A DNA stretch of 23,529 bases from Saprospiraceae bacterium. Its GTDB lineage: Bacteria > Bacteroidota > Bacteroidia > Chitinophagales > Saprospiraceae. A program made the translations under genes and the position numbers. Below, in pieces: positions 17,010 to 23,529 of this stretch (positions within the stretch are counted from its first letter, which is position 1; every line of letters begins with the position of its first letter). The stretch lies in NCBI GenBank assembly GCA_029262975.1, contig JAJCYJ010000444.1, forward strand, positions 1 through 23,529. The letters run 5' to 3'. The notes below the pieces were generated by a model. That model was not told the DNA's origin and ran no database searches. It saw only the letters and a list, made by a program, of their open reading frames with translations.

Positions 17010-17081
17010 CGATACATAGCATAATACATAGGCAAGCACCATATGTATCGATTGCCATTTTAGGCGGTAACCGATACATAT
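17010..17081. promoter_or_regulatory. Operator-like palindrome and repeats (CGATACATA) upstream of a cupin gene
   Basis: ATATGTATCG (17041-17050) and CGATACATAT (17072-17081) form a perfect 10-bp inverted repeat with a 21-base spacer that holds an inner GCC/GGC pair. A third copy, CGATACATA, lies at 17010-17018. This could be a binding site for a dimeric regulator, or a hairpin in the mRNA leader, 62 bases before the cupin ATG. Confidence 0.55.
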
Positions 17082-17143
17082 ATGGGCGCAATATTAGATG
17101 TTATAATTCTAATTTATCAGCATATCAAATTGAAAACGTTGAA

Positions 17144-17479
17144 ATGGAAAATTCGAAGGCATTTAAAATTACTGATATCGTCGAATACCTTCCTGATTCG
17201 GTAGTGATTAAGTCAATCCTTAGAAAAATTACTGGCAGCGTAAGCGCGGTTTCATTTGATTCTGGTGAGATAATAGTAGGCAAAATATCTCCCTTTGATA
17301 CCTTAATTCAAATCATCGAAGGCAAATCAGAAGTTATAATTGATGATACATCCAACTTCTTAAATAGTGGAGAATCCATTATTATTCCGGCTCATGCAAG
17401 GAATACAATAAAGGCGAATGCCAGGTTCAAAATGATCTCCACAATCATCAAAAGTGGGTATGAAGAGGTAAGCTTGTGA
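17144..17479 (+). CDS. Small cupin-domain protein
   Basis: A 111-residue protein with a single cupin barrel (about 35-105). The characteristic pattern is seen in SGEIIVGKISPFDTLIQIIEG, then the EVIIDD strand, NSGESIIIPAHARNTIKANA and the final strand. The usual metal-binding HxH of motif 1 is replaced by a non-His sequence (GKISPFD), so a classical metal site is unlikely. No enzyme function can be assigned; small cupins often bind sugars or other ligands. It is preceded by a striking CGATACATA palindrome that may control it. Confidence 0.83.
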   Translation: MENSKAFKITDIVEYLPDSVVIKSILRKITGSVSAVSFDSGEIIVGKISPFDTLIQIIEGKSEVIIDDTSNFLNSGESIIIPAHARNTIKANARFKMISTIIKSGYEEVSL

Positions 17480-17974
17480 ACCATTTATAATTGATCAAAT
17501 TATAATAACTAAATATCGGCAAATAAATTTGAAGATTATGCGTAGATGGATACGACAATTAATTCTTCCTCGAAAGTGATTATTGGGCCAGGAGAATGCC
17601 GGAAGAATTTTTACAAATCAATAAAGATCTTATATCAATTTTAATATAGGTCAGAGCCAAAAAAAATGCACTCATAAATTGTTAAGATCGAGGAATGATT
17701 GAACAATCTCGAAGTTTCGACTATAAAAAGTAGTCGACGTAAATGTACCATGAATACAGGCTGGCTGGCAAGCATAGCCATGGCTAAGAATAGTCTGCTT
17801 ATCCGAGGAAGCGGAAGTTTTCAATGAGGAGATTGACCATCAGACTACATTATTGACGCAGTTCTATTTTTACTTTAGAATTACACGAAAAGACTGGTCA
17901 ATTTTGAAAGAGAGCTACTATCCGGGCCCCCATCTTTACATTAATAATAGTACTCAGTATTTATAAAACAGGAA
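17480..17974. other. Intergenic stretch upstream of orphan groEL, with hairpin
   Basis: About 495 bases. A perfect hairpin, TCGACTA (17717-17723)/TAGTCGA (17731-17737), is present; it is not the CIRCE element (TTAGCACTC-N9-GAGTGCTAA) that often controls groEL. An open frame of about 60 codons with protein-like composition (SEEAEVFNEEIDHQTTLLTQ ...) ends near 17966 but has no ATG and begins just after a stop near 17778; it may be a gene remnant. No consensus promoter for groEL was recognised. Confidence 0.5.
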
Positions 17975-19573
17975 ATGGTTAAACAAATTTATTTTGATAC
18001 GGAGGCAAGAATTGCTCTAAAAAGAGGAGTGGATGCTTTAGCGAATGCGGTCAAGGTTACCCTAGGCCCAAAGGGCCGCAACGTAGTATTGGAAAGACAA
18101 TTTGGTTCACCGACCGTAACTAAAGATGGTGTGACTGTTGCTAAAGAAATCGCATTAGCTCATCCTGCTGAAAATATGGGTGCTCAAATGATTAAAGAAG
18201 TAGCTTCTAAAACTGCTGATAAAGCAGGTGACGGAACCACTACTGCTACAGTACTGGCACAATCGATTGTCCATTTAGGATTGAAAAATATCGCTGCCGG
18301 TGCCATTCCAAAGGAATTGAAAAGAGGCATAGACATAGCAGTAAAGGAAGTAATCGCTCATTTGAAAAAACAATCCAAACAGATTGGAGCGGATAATAAC
18401 TTAATAGAACAGGTAGCAACTATTTCGGCAAATGGCGACGCCACGATAGGCAAGCTCATTGTAGAAGCTATGCAAAAAGTCGGAAATAATGGTGTTATCA
18501 CGGTTGAAGAAGCTAAAGGAACAGAAACTACGATGACATTGGTAAAGGGTATGCAAATAGACCAGGGATATCTTTCTCCTTACTTTATAACCAATGAAGA
18601 AAAGATGGAGGTAGAATTAGCGAAACCGTATCTTTTGTTTTATGATAGTAAAATCTCTAAAATTAAGGACCTGGTGCCAGTTCTTGAAACAGCCGTTCAA
18701 TCCGGCAATCCTTTGTTAATAATTGCAGAAGACATTGACGAAGAAGTATTGACCGCTTTGGTCGTCAATAAAATCAGAGGCTCTTTAAAAGTTGCAGCCA
18801 TCAAAGCTCCTAGTTTTGGAATGCAAAGAAAAGAAATGCTAGAAGACTTGGCTGTTTTATCGGGAGGGGTAGTCGTTTCTGAAGAAAAAGGATATTCACT
18901 GGATACTACTATGCTAATGGATTTAGGTCAAGCTGAGAAGCTTATCATTACTAAAGACAACACTATTATTGTAAATGGAAAAGGAGAAAAGGACAATATC
19001 GATACACGTATCAGGCAAATAGGTGTTCAGATGGAGCGGACTACTTCGGATTATGAAAAGGAAAAATTCAGGGAAAGGCTCGCAAAACTTTCTGGGGGAG
19101 TAGCCATTCTTGCGATAGGCGCGGCAACCGAATCTGAGATGAAAGAAAAGAAAGATCGAGTTGCCGATGCATTAAGTGCTACAAAAGCGGCAGTTGAAGA
19201 AGGAATTGTTCCCGGCGGTGGTGTTGCTTTTGTAAGGGCAATTTCATCTTTAGAAATCCTGAAAGGTGATAATGAAGATCAAGATACAGGTATCAATATC
19301 ATAAGGCGAGCATTAGAGCAACCCTTAAGGCAAATTGTTCAAAATGCCGGGCAAGAAAGTTCCGTTATTGTCGAAAAAGTAAAAGCGGGCAATGGAGATT
19401 ATGGTTATAATGCACAGAATGAACAATATGAAAATCTATATCAATCTGGTGTTATTGATCCTACAAAAGTAACCAGGATTGCTTTAGAAAACGCAGCTGC
19501 CATAGCAGGATTTCTTTTGATGACCGCATGTTTAGTATTTGACAAACCACAACATAATAAAATGGATTTATGA
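17975..19573 (+). CDS. groEL: Orphan GroEL/Hsp60 chaperonin paralogue lacking the GGM tail
   Basis: A 532-residue Hsp60, a cytosolic ATP-driven folding chamber. Nucleotide-site motifs are intact: KVTLGPKGRNV (27-37), TKDGVTVAKE (49-58, with D51), GDGTTT (85-90, with D86) and RVADAL near residue 392, carrying the hydrolysis Asp. Apical substrate residues GYLSPYF are kept, but the usually strict GFGDRRK reads SFGMQRK. The C-terminus ends DKPQHNKMDL, without the Gly-Gly-Met repeat that fills the cavity of standard GroEL, so it is about 15 residues shorter than usual. No groES is adjacent. This looks like a secondary, divergent copy, probably with special clients or stress use; a canonical groESL would be elsewhere. 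Confidence 0.93.
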   Translation: MVKQIYFDTEARIALKRGVDALANAVKVTLGPKGRNVVLERQFGSPTVTKDGVTVAKEIALAHPAENMGAQMIKEVASKTADKAGDGTTTATVLAQSIVHLGLKNIAAGAIPKELKRGIDIAVKEVIAHLKKQSKQIGADNNLIEQVATISANGDATIGKLIVEAMQKVGNNGVITVEEAKGTETTMTLVKGMQIDQGYLSPYFITNEEKMEVELAKPYLLFYDSKISKIKDLVPVLETAVQSGNPLLIIAEDIDEEVLTALVVNKIRGSLKVAAIKAPSFGMQRKEMLEDLAVLSGGVVVSEEKGYSLDTTMLMDLGQAEKLIITKDNTIIVNGKGEKDNIDTRIRQIGVQMERTTSDYEKEKFRERLAKLSGGVAILAIGAATESEMKEKKDRVADALSATKAAVEEGIVPGGGVAFVRAISSLEILKGDNEDQDTGINIIRRALEQPLRQIVQNAGQESSVIVEKVKAGNGDYGYNAQNEQYENLYQSGVIDPTKVTRIALENAAAIAGFLLMTACLVFDKPQHNKMDL

Positions 19574-19621
19574 TGTCGATAATTAACTATTAAGGGAGCG
19601 CCTATATTATTGTACAATTTT

Positions 19622-19658
19622 GGAGGCATAGGGACACAACCTACGCCCAACGTGAAAT
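19622..19658. repeat. Dispersed repeat, short copy (GGCATAGG ... AACGTGAAA)
   Basis: GGAGGCATAGGgACAcAACCT followed within about 10 bases by AACGTGAAATG. It matches the ends of a longer copy at 21090-21150, which has an additional central hairpin. Probably a small dispersed intergenic repeat. Confidence 0.45.
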
Positions 19659-19915
19659 GCAAGTCAATGCACAAAATGCACAAAGCAGCAGGTGTTTCAT
19701 ATTGGTAGCCAAGGATTGAACATGGACGCCGGAGGAAACCCATGGTGAATATTCCATAGCCCTCACCAGATGCCGGCATTTTTGAATTTTTCAAAAATGG
19801 TGACAACTGATAACACAAATATTTAGGGGTATTCAGCTAATTGCTAAAAAGTTGATTAACAAATAATTATGCGACTATTAGACACGTTTGTCTCTCACTT
19901 TTTCTGAAATATTGA

Positions 19916-20065
19916 TTAAAAATGGGGTATTGATTTAAAGCGGGATAGCACTTCTATGTCGTTACAGCTCCAATCATTTGTGACTTTTTCTATCGCCAAA
20001 AATGCCTGCCGACCTTTGGTGGTCACCAAATTCACAAATGCCACGCTGCCTGAATCCTGCCCGTC
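19916..20065 (-). pseudogene. Possible C-terminal gene remnant (49 codons, no start)
   Basis: An open minus-strand frame bounded upstream by a TAG (20066-20068) reads like protein: DGQDSGSVAFVNLVTTKGRQ, then AFLAIEKVTNDWSCNDIEVL, ending SRFKSIPHF. It has no ATG, and other frames upstream are also partly open, as expected for a decayed gene with frameshifts. The family is not recognised, and it may instead be a chance frame in a repeat element. An arm of the long inverted repeat lies within it. Confidence 0.3.
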
Positions 20066-20109
20066 CTATCAACACTGGCTTCCGCCATTCCAACCAAAGG
20101 TCGGCAGGC
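20004..20109. repeat. Long inverted repeat with 17-bp arms and 72-bp spacer
   Basis: GCCTGCCGACCTTTGGT (20004-20020) is exactly inverted at 20093-20109. The block is more GC-rich than its surroundings. It could fold as a large stem-loop, or mark the ends of a tiny mobile element or a cassette-like site. No target duplication was identified. Confidence 0.65.
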
Positions 20110-20388
20110 TCTCCATCTGAGACTATCGTCTTAGGTCTTTTCAAGACTTCATTTCGTTCACCCATCGACCCACATCATGCGGCTTTCCACGCCCGCCATT
20201 CTAAGAACTTTTCGTTTTCTTTATAAATTTTCTACTCTTCTCCTTACTCCCGAATGTCCCTCTTTGAACTGCGCACATGAAAATTCACGTTCTATTTTAA
20301 GAGATACTGGATTAAGAGCTTTATCTTAAGTGAATTCATTAAGTATAAAGTCGGTTTATTTAAAAATCTAAAATTAAATTCTTATAAA

Positions 20389-20859
20389 ATGAACATAACT
20401 TTCACAAAACTCGGCTTCCTGACCTTTTTGATCTTAATGCAATTTGGCAAAAGCAGCGCACTCAATGGACAAGAACTAAGCATTTTCCAGGAATTTTTTG
20501 GCGATCAATATTATGAAGATGATCAGAAAATATCGAAGAAAGAATTTATCGACAAAATCTATTCCGTTCCTGAGTCTGCTATGAATTGGGATAAATATAA
20601 AAAGAACAGTTTGTGGTCGACTGTCACCGCTCTTGCTACTGGAGGAGCCATAGTATGGTGGGTTTCAAAAGATCCGGGTGAAAGTACGGTAGCTCCAGCA
20701 ATTACAACATTAGCGGGCTTAACGATCGGTGCTATATTCACCCAAAAGAGTATGGTGAATCGGCGTAAAGCGATCCTGTCTTATAATCAAAATGCCAGCT
20801 CAAGTTATTATCGGATTACACCTTCCAATCATGGATTGGGTCTTACGATGCATTTTTGA
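20389..20859 (+). CDS. Hypothetical secreted/membrane protein
   Basis: A 156-residue protein with an N-terminal signal peptide (hydrophobic 8-19, likely cleaved near SSA/L-N). Two further hydrophobic segments (about 75-92, LWSTVTALATGGAIVWWV, and 101-118, VAPAITTLAGLTIGAIF) look like a helical hairpin with glycine zipper-like spacing. The tail ends in GLGLTMHF with a terminal Phe, as in many outer-membrane-associated proteins of Gram-negatives. The acidic, Tyr-rich segment EFFGDQYYEDDQ lies between. The family is not recognised; it sits alone between repeat-rich spacers. Confidence 0.72.
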   Translation: MNITFTKLGFLTFLILMQFGKSSALNGQELSIFQEFFGDQYYEDDQKISKKEFIDKIYSVPESAMNWDKYKKNSLWSTVTALATGGAIVWWVSKDPGESTVAPAITTLAGLTIGAIFTQKSMVNRRKAILSYNQNASSSYYRITPSNHGLGLTMHF

Positions 20860-21089
20860 AGGTATTGTGCCAAGTGCGGTCCTCATATAAGTGAACTACT
20901 TGAATTTAGAGTGTAGAAAAATTATCATTTTGGTTTGGTCAGAATTATCTGTAGCATGCAAAATGGACAACATTACAAAAGGATGTGGAAACAATAGCTC
21001 CAAAAACTATGTGGGTTAATAGGATTGTACTTTACAAATTGGCATTTTTAATTTTGGGATGGATGAAGGGTATGTTTTTGTTAAATTCA

Positions 21090-21150
21090 GGGGCGCATAG
21101 GTACAACTTTCGTACAGCGACTGAGAAAGGCTGTACATAACGTGAAAAAT
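21090..21150. repeat. Dispersed repeat, long copy with hairpin
   Basis: GGGGCGCATAGGTACAACTTT, then a perfect hairpin GTACAGC (21112-21118)/GCTGTAC (21130-21136), then AACGTGAAA. Its borders match the shorter copy at 19622-19658. Confidence 0.5.
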
Positions 21151-21260
21151 GATCGATAAAATTTGATTTTGTTATCCTTATTACATTAGTATCTAAATCC
21201 TCCTATTTTGAATTGAGGACGAATCCCGACCTTCCATCTGATAAAAAAATATGTAAAGAC

Positions 21261-21292
21261 TTGATATATAAATTGATATAATATTACCTTAA
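21261..21292 (+). promoter_or_regulatory. Candidate promoter for the DUF1566 gene
   Basis: TTG (21261-21263) and TACCTTAA (21285-21292) are 21 bases apart, fitting the TTTG-N19-21-TAnnTTTG layout of Bacteroidota with one or two mismatches. It lies about 75 bases before the ATG. Confidence 0.42.
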
Positions 21293-21364
21293 ATTAGAAA
21301 GAAAATAGAAATATAAATACTCACATCAGATTCCTGTACTACCTATACTAAATAAAAGAATTTC

Positions 21365-22249
21365 ATGAAAACTTTCAGTATAAATAAAAACGGACAGTCA
21401 ATATCAAGCACCTTCAAACACTTGATTTTCATGGTGATTCTGTTTATTGGATCTGTACACCTTCAGGGACAGCAAGTCGAAATAGAATGGGACGGTACAG
21501 AGCTGGATCTGATACGTTTCATTGAGGATGGCTTAGCTCAATTTGTGATCAACGGAACATCAATAGGTGATTCTGTCAGCATTACATTTAAAATAAGAGC
21601 TAATAAAGAAGGTAAACTAACAAGTGCATTGACCTTGTTAGAAAACGGTTTTATAAAAATACATCATGTGGTAGATACGCTCAGCCATGCACAGGATTCT
21701 ACAGCCGGGAATATGGTTGTGCTTCCCGATGGCACCTTAGCACAGCGAAAATATATGATAGGAGATACGACCCGGGGAGGGCTCGTATTTTGGGTAGATG
21801 AGACGGGTGAGCATGGTCTGGTATGTGCTTTTGTTGACCAAGGCGTGAATCTAAAATGGGGACCTTCTGGGAATGAAACGGGAGCCAAGCGAAATAATAT
21901 TTATAGTGGCATGATGAATACGGAGCGGATCATTATTAATCAAGGAATAAATAACTATGCTGCAGATCGATGTGCCCAGTATAATGGAGCAGGATATGGT
22001 GACTGGTATCTACCTTCAAGGTTAGAACTTAGTCTCATGTGGAAAAATTTACACAGATTTGGGTGCTCAAATGTGCCTGTTGATAATTCACCCTGTCCAT
22101 CAGCTATAGGTGATTTTGCGTCCGAATTCTATTGGAGTTCGACGGAGGATAGTGGTTTCCTAGCTGAGATACTAGAATTCGACGGTGGATTCCAGGGGGG
22201 GAGCAATAAGCTCGCCGGCGCTCGCGCGAGAGCGGTCCGGGCATTTTAA
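21365..22249 (+). CDS. Secreted DUF1566 (C-type-lectin-like) protein, probable DGR variable protein
   Basis: A 294-residue protein with an N-terminal export signal (hydrophobic about 19-34, then LQGQ). The middle has a short beta-rich region, then GGLVFWVDETGEHGLVCAFVDQG (139-161), the usual opening of Bacteroidota DUF1566/FGE-like domains. YGDWYLPSRLELSLMW and FYWSSTE (to residue 261) follow, and the end is RARAVRAF. This C-type-lectin-like fold binds ligands through loops formed by the last about 40 residues. Residues 262-287 sit where DGR-diversified relatives carry variable positions, and D, S, G, F, L and A are found in place of the typical Asn. The codons are GC-rich (45 of the last 66 bases before the stop). 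Likely an exported ligand-binding or adhesion protein. No reverse transcriptase is nearby. The DGR role is inference from this pattern. Confidence 0.88.
   Translation: MKTFSINKNGQSISSTFKHLIFMVILFIGSVHLQGQQVEIEWDGTELDLIRFIEDGLAQFVINGTSIGDSVSITFKIRANKEGKLTSALTLLENGFIKIHHVVDTLSHAQDSTAGNMVVLPDGTLAQRKYMIGDTTRGGLVFWVDETGEHGLVCAFVDQGVNLKWGPSGNETGAKRNNIYSGMMNTERIIINQGINNYAADRCAQYNGAGYGDWYLPSRLELSLMWKNLHRFGCSNVPVDNSPCPSAIGDFASEFYWSSTEDSGFLAEILEFDGGFQGGSNKLAGARARAVRAF
22130..22246 (+). other. Candidate DGR variable region (VR) with GC-rich IMH-like end
   Basis: From FYWSSTE to RAVRAF. Codons GAT AGT GGT (22148-22156) and CTC GCC GGC (22211-22219) are what A-to-N changes of AAT AAT AAT and AAC AAC AAC would give, while border residues F, G, Q, K and R are kept at the expected spacing. 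The last bases (22223-22246) are GC-rich like an IMH (initiation of mutagenic homing) site. No template repeat is present in the window to prove it. Confidence 0.5.
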
Positions 22250-22251
22250 TA

Positions 22252-22292
22252 CTGACGATTCGGTCAGCTCTTTGTACTGGTGCTTCGGTCAG
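22252..22292 (+). repeat. Tandem 25-bp repeat of small hairpins just after the DUF1566 stop
   Basis: CTGACGATTCGGTCAG (22252-22267) and CTGGTGCTTCGGTCAG (22277-22292) each form a 5-bp stem with a 6-base loop; the second keeps pairing through two G-T wobbles. They begin two bases after the stop codon. In known DGRs a hairpin or cruciform lies just downstream of the VR and helps retrohoming. Confidence 0.6.
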
Positions 22293-22325
22293 CATCTTGT
22301 AATAATGTTGAATGTTGGCACTTCT

Positions 22326-22350
22326 CCATTTAAGGAGGCGTTTTAAATGG
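22326..22350. terminator. Possible hairpin terminator between the DUF1566 gene and leuS
   Basis: CCATTTAA (22326-22333) pairs perfectly with TTAAATGG (22343-22350) around a 9-base loop. The two genes converge here. There is no long T-run, so termination is only a suggestion. Confidence 0.35.
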
Positions 22351-22393
22351 ATAAGTATAAAATCAAAGGGATAATATTCCTATGAATGGATAT

Positions 22394-23529
22394 CTATCCC
22401 ACCACCAGATTCACCATTCGATTTGGCACCACAATTATTTTTCTAATTGATTTTCCTTCTAACCACTTTTCAAGATAATCCAGCTCTTTAACGGCAGCTT
22501 CAATTTCTACTTTTGTCATATTGGCATCAAACTCCTCAATCCCTCTTTTTTTACCATTTACACATATAGGATAAGATATCGTATCCTCTACGAGCAAAGA
22601 TTCATCGTGTTCCGGGAATGCTGCATGATGCACCGAACCCGATCCTCCCAATAAAGACCAAAGTTCTTCACTCACGAATGGCGCAAATGGTGCAATCACC
22701 CGTACCAATGGTTCTAAAATAGCCTTCTTGTTGGTGTTGCTCTTTCTAAGTTCATTGACTGCTATCATCATCGCACTTATTGCTGTATTAAATGATAATG
22801 ATTCTATATCAGAAGCTACCTTTTTGATAACACCATGTAATATTTTTAACTCTTCGGCAGTCGGTTTGTCTTGAACAACTGTGAATTGCTCATTGGTATA
22901 AAACAAATCTATGAACTTTCTTAAGAACTTACTTACACCATCTATCCCATTGGTGTCCCACGGTTTAAATTGCTCTATCGGACCGAGAAACATCTCGTAC
23001 ATTCTAAAGCAATCCGTCCCATAACGATCTACCACAGTATCGGGATTGATAACATTGAATTTGGACTTTGACATTTTACCCACTTCTGAATGGGTAGTGA
23101 GTGAAAATTCAGAATGTCCATCGGACAATGTTACTTTTCCATTCGCATAAACGCCGGATTCTGAATGAAATGACGCGTTTTTATAAGTAGGTCTCCATGA
23201 AAGGAATTTATTGATTCCAGCCTCGGATAAAGACGAATGTGGTGCGCCATAGTTGTCCACAAAGTCGATATGAACAGGAATCTTTATATAAGTCCGTGAG
23301 CTATCATTTTCGGCGATATCACGCGACACAAAGACACGTTCAGTTGTTTCACTTTTCACCAAATAGATAAATTCGATCACACCCTGAATCATGCCCTGGT
23401 TGATCAATTTTTTGAATGGTTCTGTGGTAGGTACCAGGCCTTTATCAAACAAAAACTTGTGCCAAAATCGAGCATAGAGCAAATGTGCCACTGCATGTTC
23501 AGCACCTCCGATATACAGATCTTCAGATT
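22394..23529 (-). CDS. leuS: Leucyl-tRNA synthetase, C-terminal part (gene continues beyond window)
   Basis: The last about 377 codons of leucyl-tRNA synthetase, which charges tRNA-Leu in the cytosol. The frame is open to the window edge: residues before the first in-frame GTG read DLYIGGAEHAVAHLLYARFW, the classical class I LeuRS segment, so the gene is only cut by the window end, not damaged. The KMSKS loop is present (GKMSKSKFNVINPD, near 23060-23080), followed by RMYEMFLGPIEQFKPWDTNG and the anticodon-binding helical domain (LEPLVRVIAPFAPFVSEELW). The C-terminal LeuRS-specific domain ends normally. It converges on the DUF1566 gene. Confidence 0.97.
   Translation of the reverse strand, partial: SEDLYIGGAEHAVAHLLYARFWHKFLFDKGLVPTTEPFKKLINQGMIQGVIEFIYLVKSETTERVFVSRDIAENDSSRTYIKIPVHIDFVDNYGAPHSSLSEAGINKFLSWRPTYKNASFHSESGVYANGKVTLSDGHSEFSLTTHSEVGKMSKSKFNVINPDTVVDRYGTDCFRMYEMFLGPIEQFKPWDTNGIDGVSKFLRKFIDLFYTNEQFTVVQDKPTAEELKILHGVIKKVASDIESLSFNTAISAMMIAVNELRKSNTNKKAILEPLVRVIAPFAPFVSEELWSLLGGSGSVHHAAFPEHDESLLVEDTISYPICVNGKKRGIEEFDANMTKVEIEAAVKELDYLEKWLEGKSIRKIIVVPNRMVNLVVG

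Larger units (their letters stand above)
19574..20388. other. Repeat-rich intergenic region after groEL
   Basis: About 815 bases without a confirmed gene. It contains a repeat copy around 19622-19658, a perfect 9-bp hairpin CATTTTTGA-atttt-TCAAAAATG (19777-19799), the long inverted repeat at 20004-20109, and a GC-richer block (about 19920-20230) with a partly open minus-strand frame. A long minus-strand frame starting at 19818 runs back into groEL and looks accidental. Confidence 0.55.
20860..21364. other. Intergenic region upstream of the DUF1566 gene
   Basis: About 505 AT-rich bases with no credible gene. It holds the long copy of a dispersed repeat (21090-21150) and a plausible Bacteroidota promoter for the DUF1566 gene (21261-21292). 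Confidence 0.55.

Noticed and set aside
17480..17974. CIRCE/HrcA operator before groEL
   Set aside because: The only good palindrome is TCGACTA/TAGTCGA, which does not match TTAGCACTC-N9-GAGTGCTAA.
19640..19690. Integron attC-like site (GCCCAAC near 19645)
   Set aside because: It fits RYYYAAC, but no matching GTTRRRY partner or imperfect palindrome is found at the right distance, and no integrase is in the window.
19441..19818. 125-codon minus-strand frame overlapping the end of groEL
   Set aside because: Almost a third lies antisense to conserved groEL codons and the rest covers hairpins and a repeat; composition (many C, P and Y) is not protein-like for this genome.
22394..23491. Reading the minus-strand gene as complete, starting at GTG 23489-23491
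   Set aside because: The frame is open to the window end and the preceding residues are conserved LeuRS sequence, so it is a window-cut gene rather than a short protein.
1..23529. CRISPR array, tRNA or rRNA genes
   Set aside because: No regularly spaced identical repeats, tRNA cloverleaf or rRNA segments were seen; the 7.0-7.6 kb repeats are too diverged and irregular for CRISPR.

Overview
The window looks like chromosomal DNA of a Bacteroidota bacterium, most likely from the Saprospiria (Saprospiraceae/Lewinella-like); the lineage is inferred. Supporting signs are the order rpsO - pnp - short primary sigma factor, TAnnTTTG-type -7 promoter elements, weak Shine-Dalgarno signals, a secreted PIG-L deacetylase next to a sodium:solute symporter, and several Bacteroidota-style proteins (short AraC regulator, DUF1566 'RAVRAF' protein). 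Base composition is moderately AT-rich, and intergenic regions are unusually long and full of hairpins.

Layout. 1-6.1 kb, minus strand: a set led by a one-helix cysteine protein resembling NqrM (5882-6094), then a secreted PIG-L deacetylase (3320-5863), an overlapping 32-residue membrane peptide missed by ordinary ORF cut-offs (3229-3327) and a sodium:solute symporter (1543-3222). A 307-bp element with 17-bp terminal inverted repeats separates this set from a Gfo/Idh/MocA oxidoreductase (37-1113). 6.2-8.4 kb: mazG, then about 700 bp of degenerate REP-like hairpin repeats, then an AraC-type regulator. 9.0-14.8 kb, plus strand, housekeeping core: rpsO, pnp, a strong terminator, primary sigma factor, two proteins of unknown function (one Nudix-like but without a Nudix box) and purC. 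15.3-19.6 kb: a short AraC regulator, a Lys-rich 43-residue peptide overlapping a prohibitin-family gene, a cupin, and an orphan GroEL without groES and without the GGM tail. 19.6-21.4 kb: repeat-rich DNA around a small secreted/membrane protein. 21.4-22.3 kb: a secreted DUF1566 protein. 22.4 kb to the end, minus strand: the 3' part of leuS.

The most interesting signal is the 3' end of the DUF1566 gene (21365-22249). Its last about 38 codons have the layout of the variable region of a diversity-generating retroelement (DGR): fixed WSSTE and RAVRAF borders, residues at the usual Asn-template positions replaced by D/S/G/F/L/A with runs of NNT and NNC codons, a locally GC-rich end, and tandem small hairpins starting two bases after the stop codon. 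No reverse transcriptase or template repeat lies in this window, so a DGR would have to act from elsewhere. Other points of interest are the overlapping micro-ORFs, the IS1380-like MITE, the clustered REP-like repeats and the orphan chaperonin in a possible stress-related neighbourhood.
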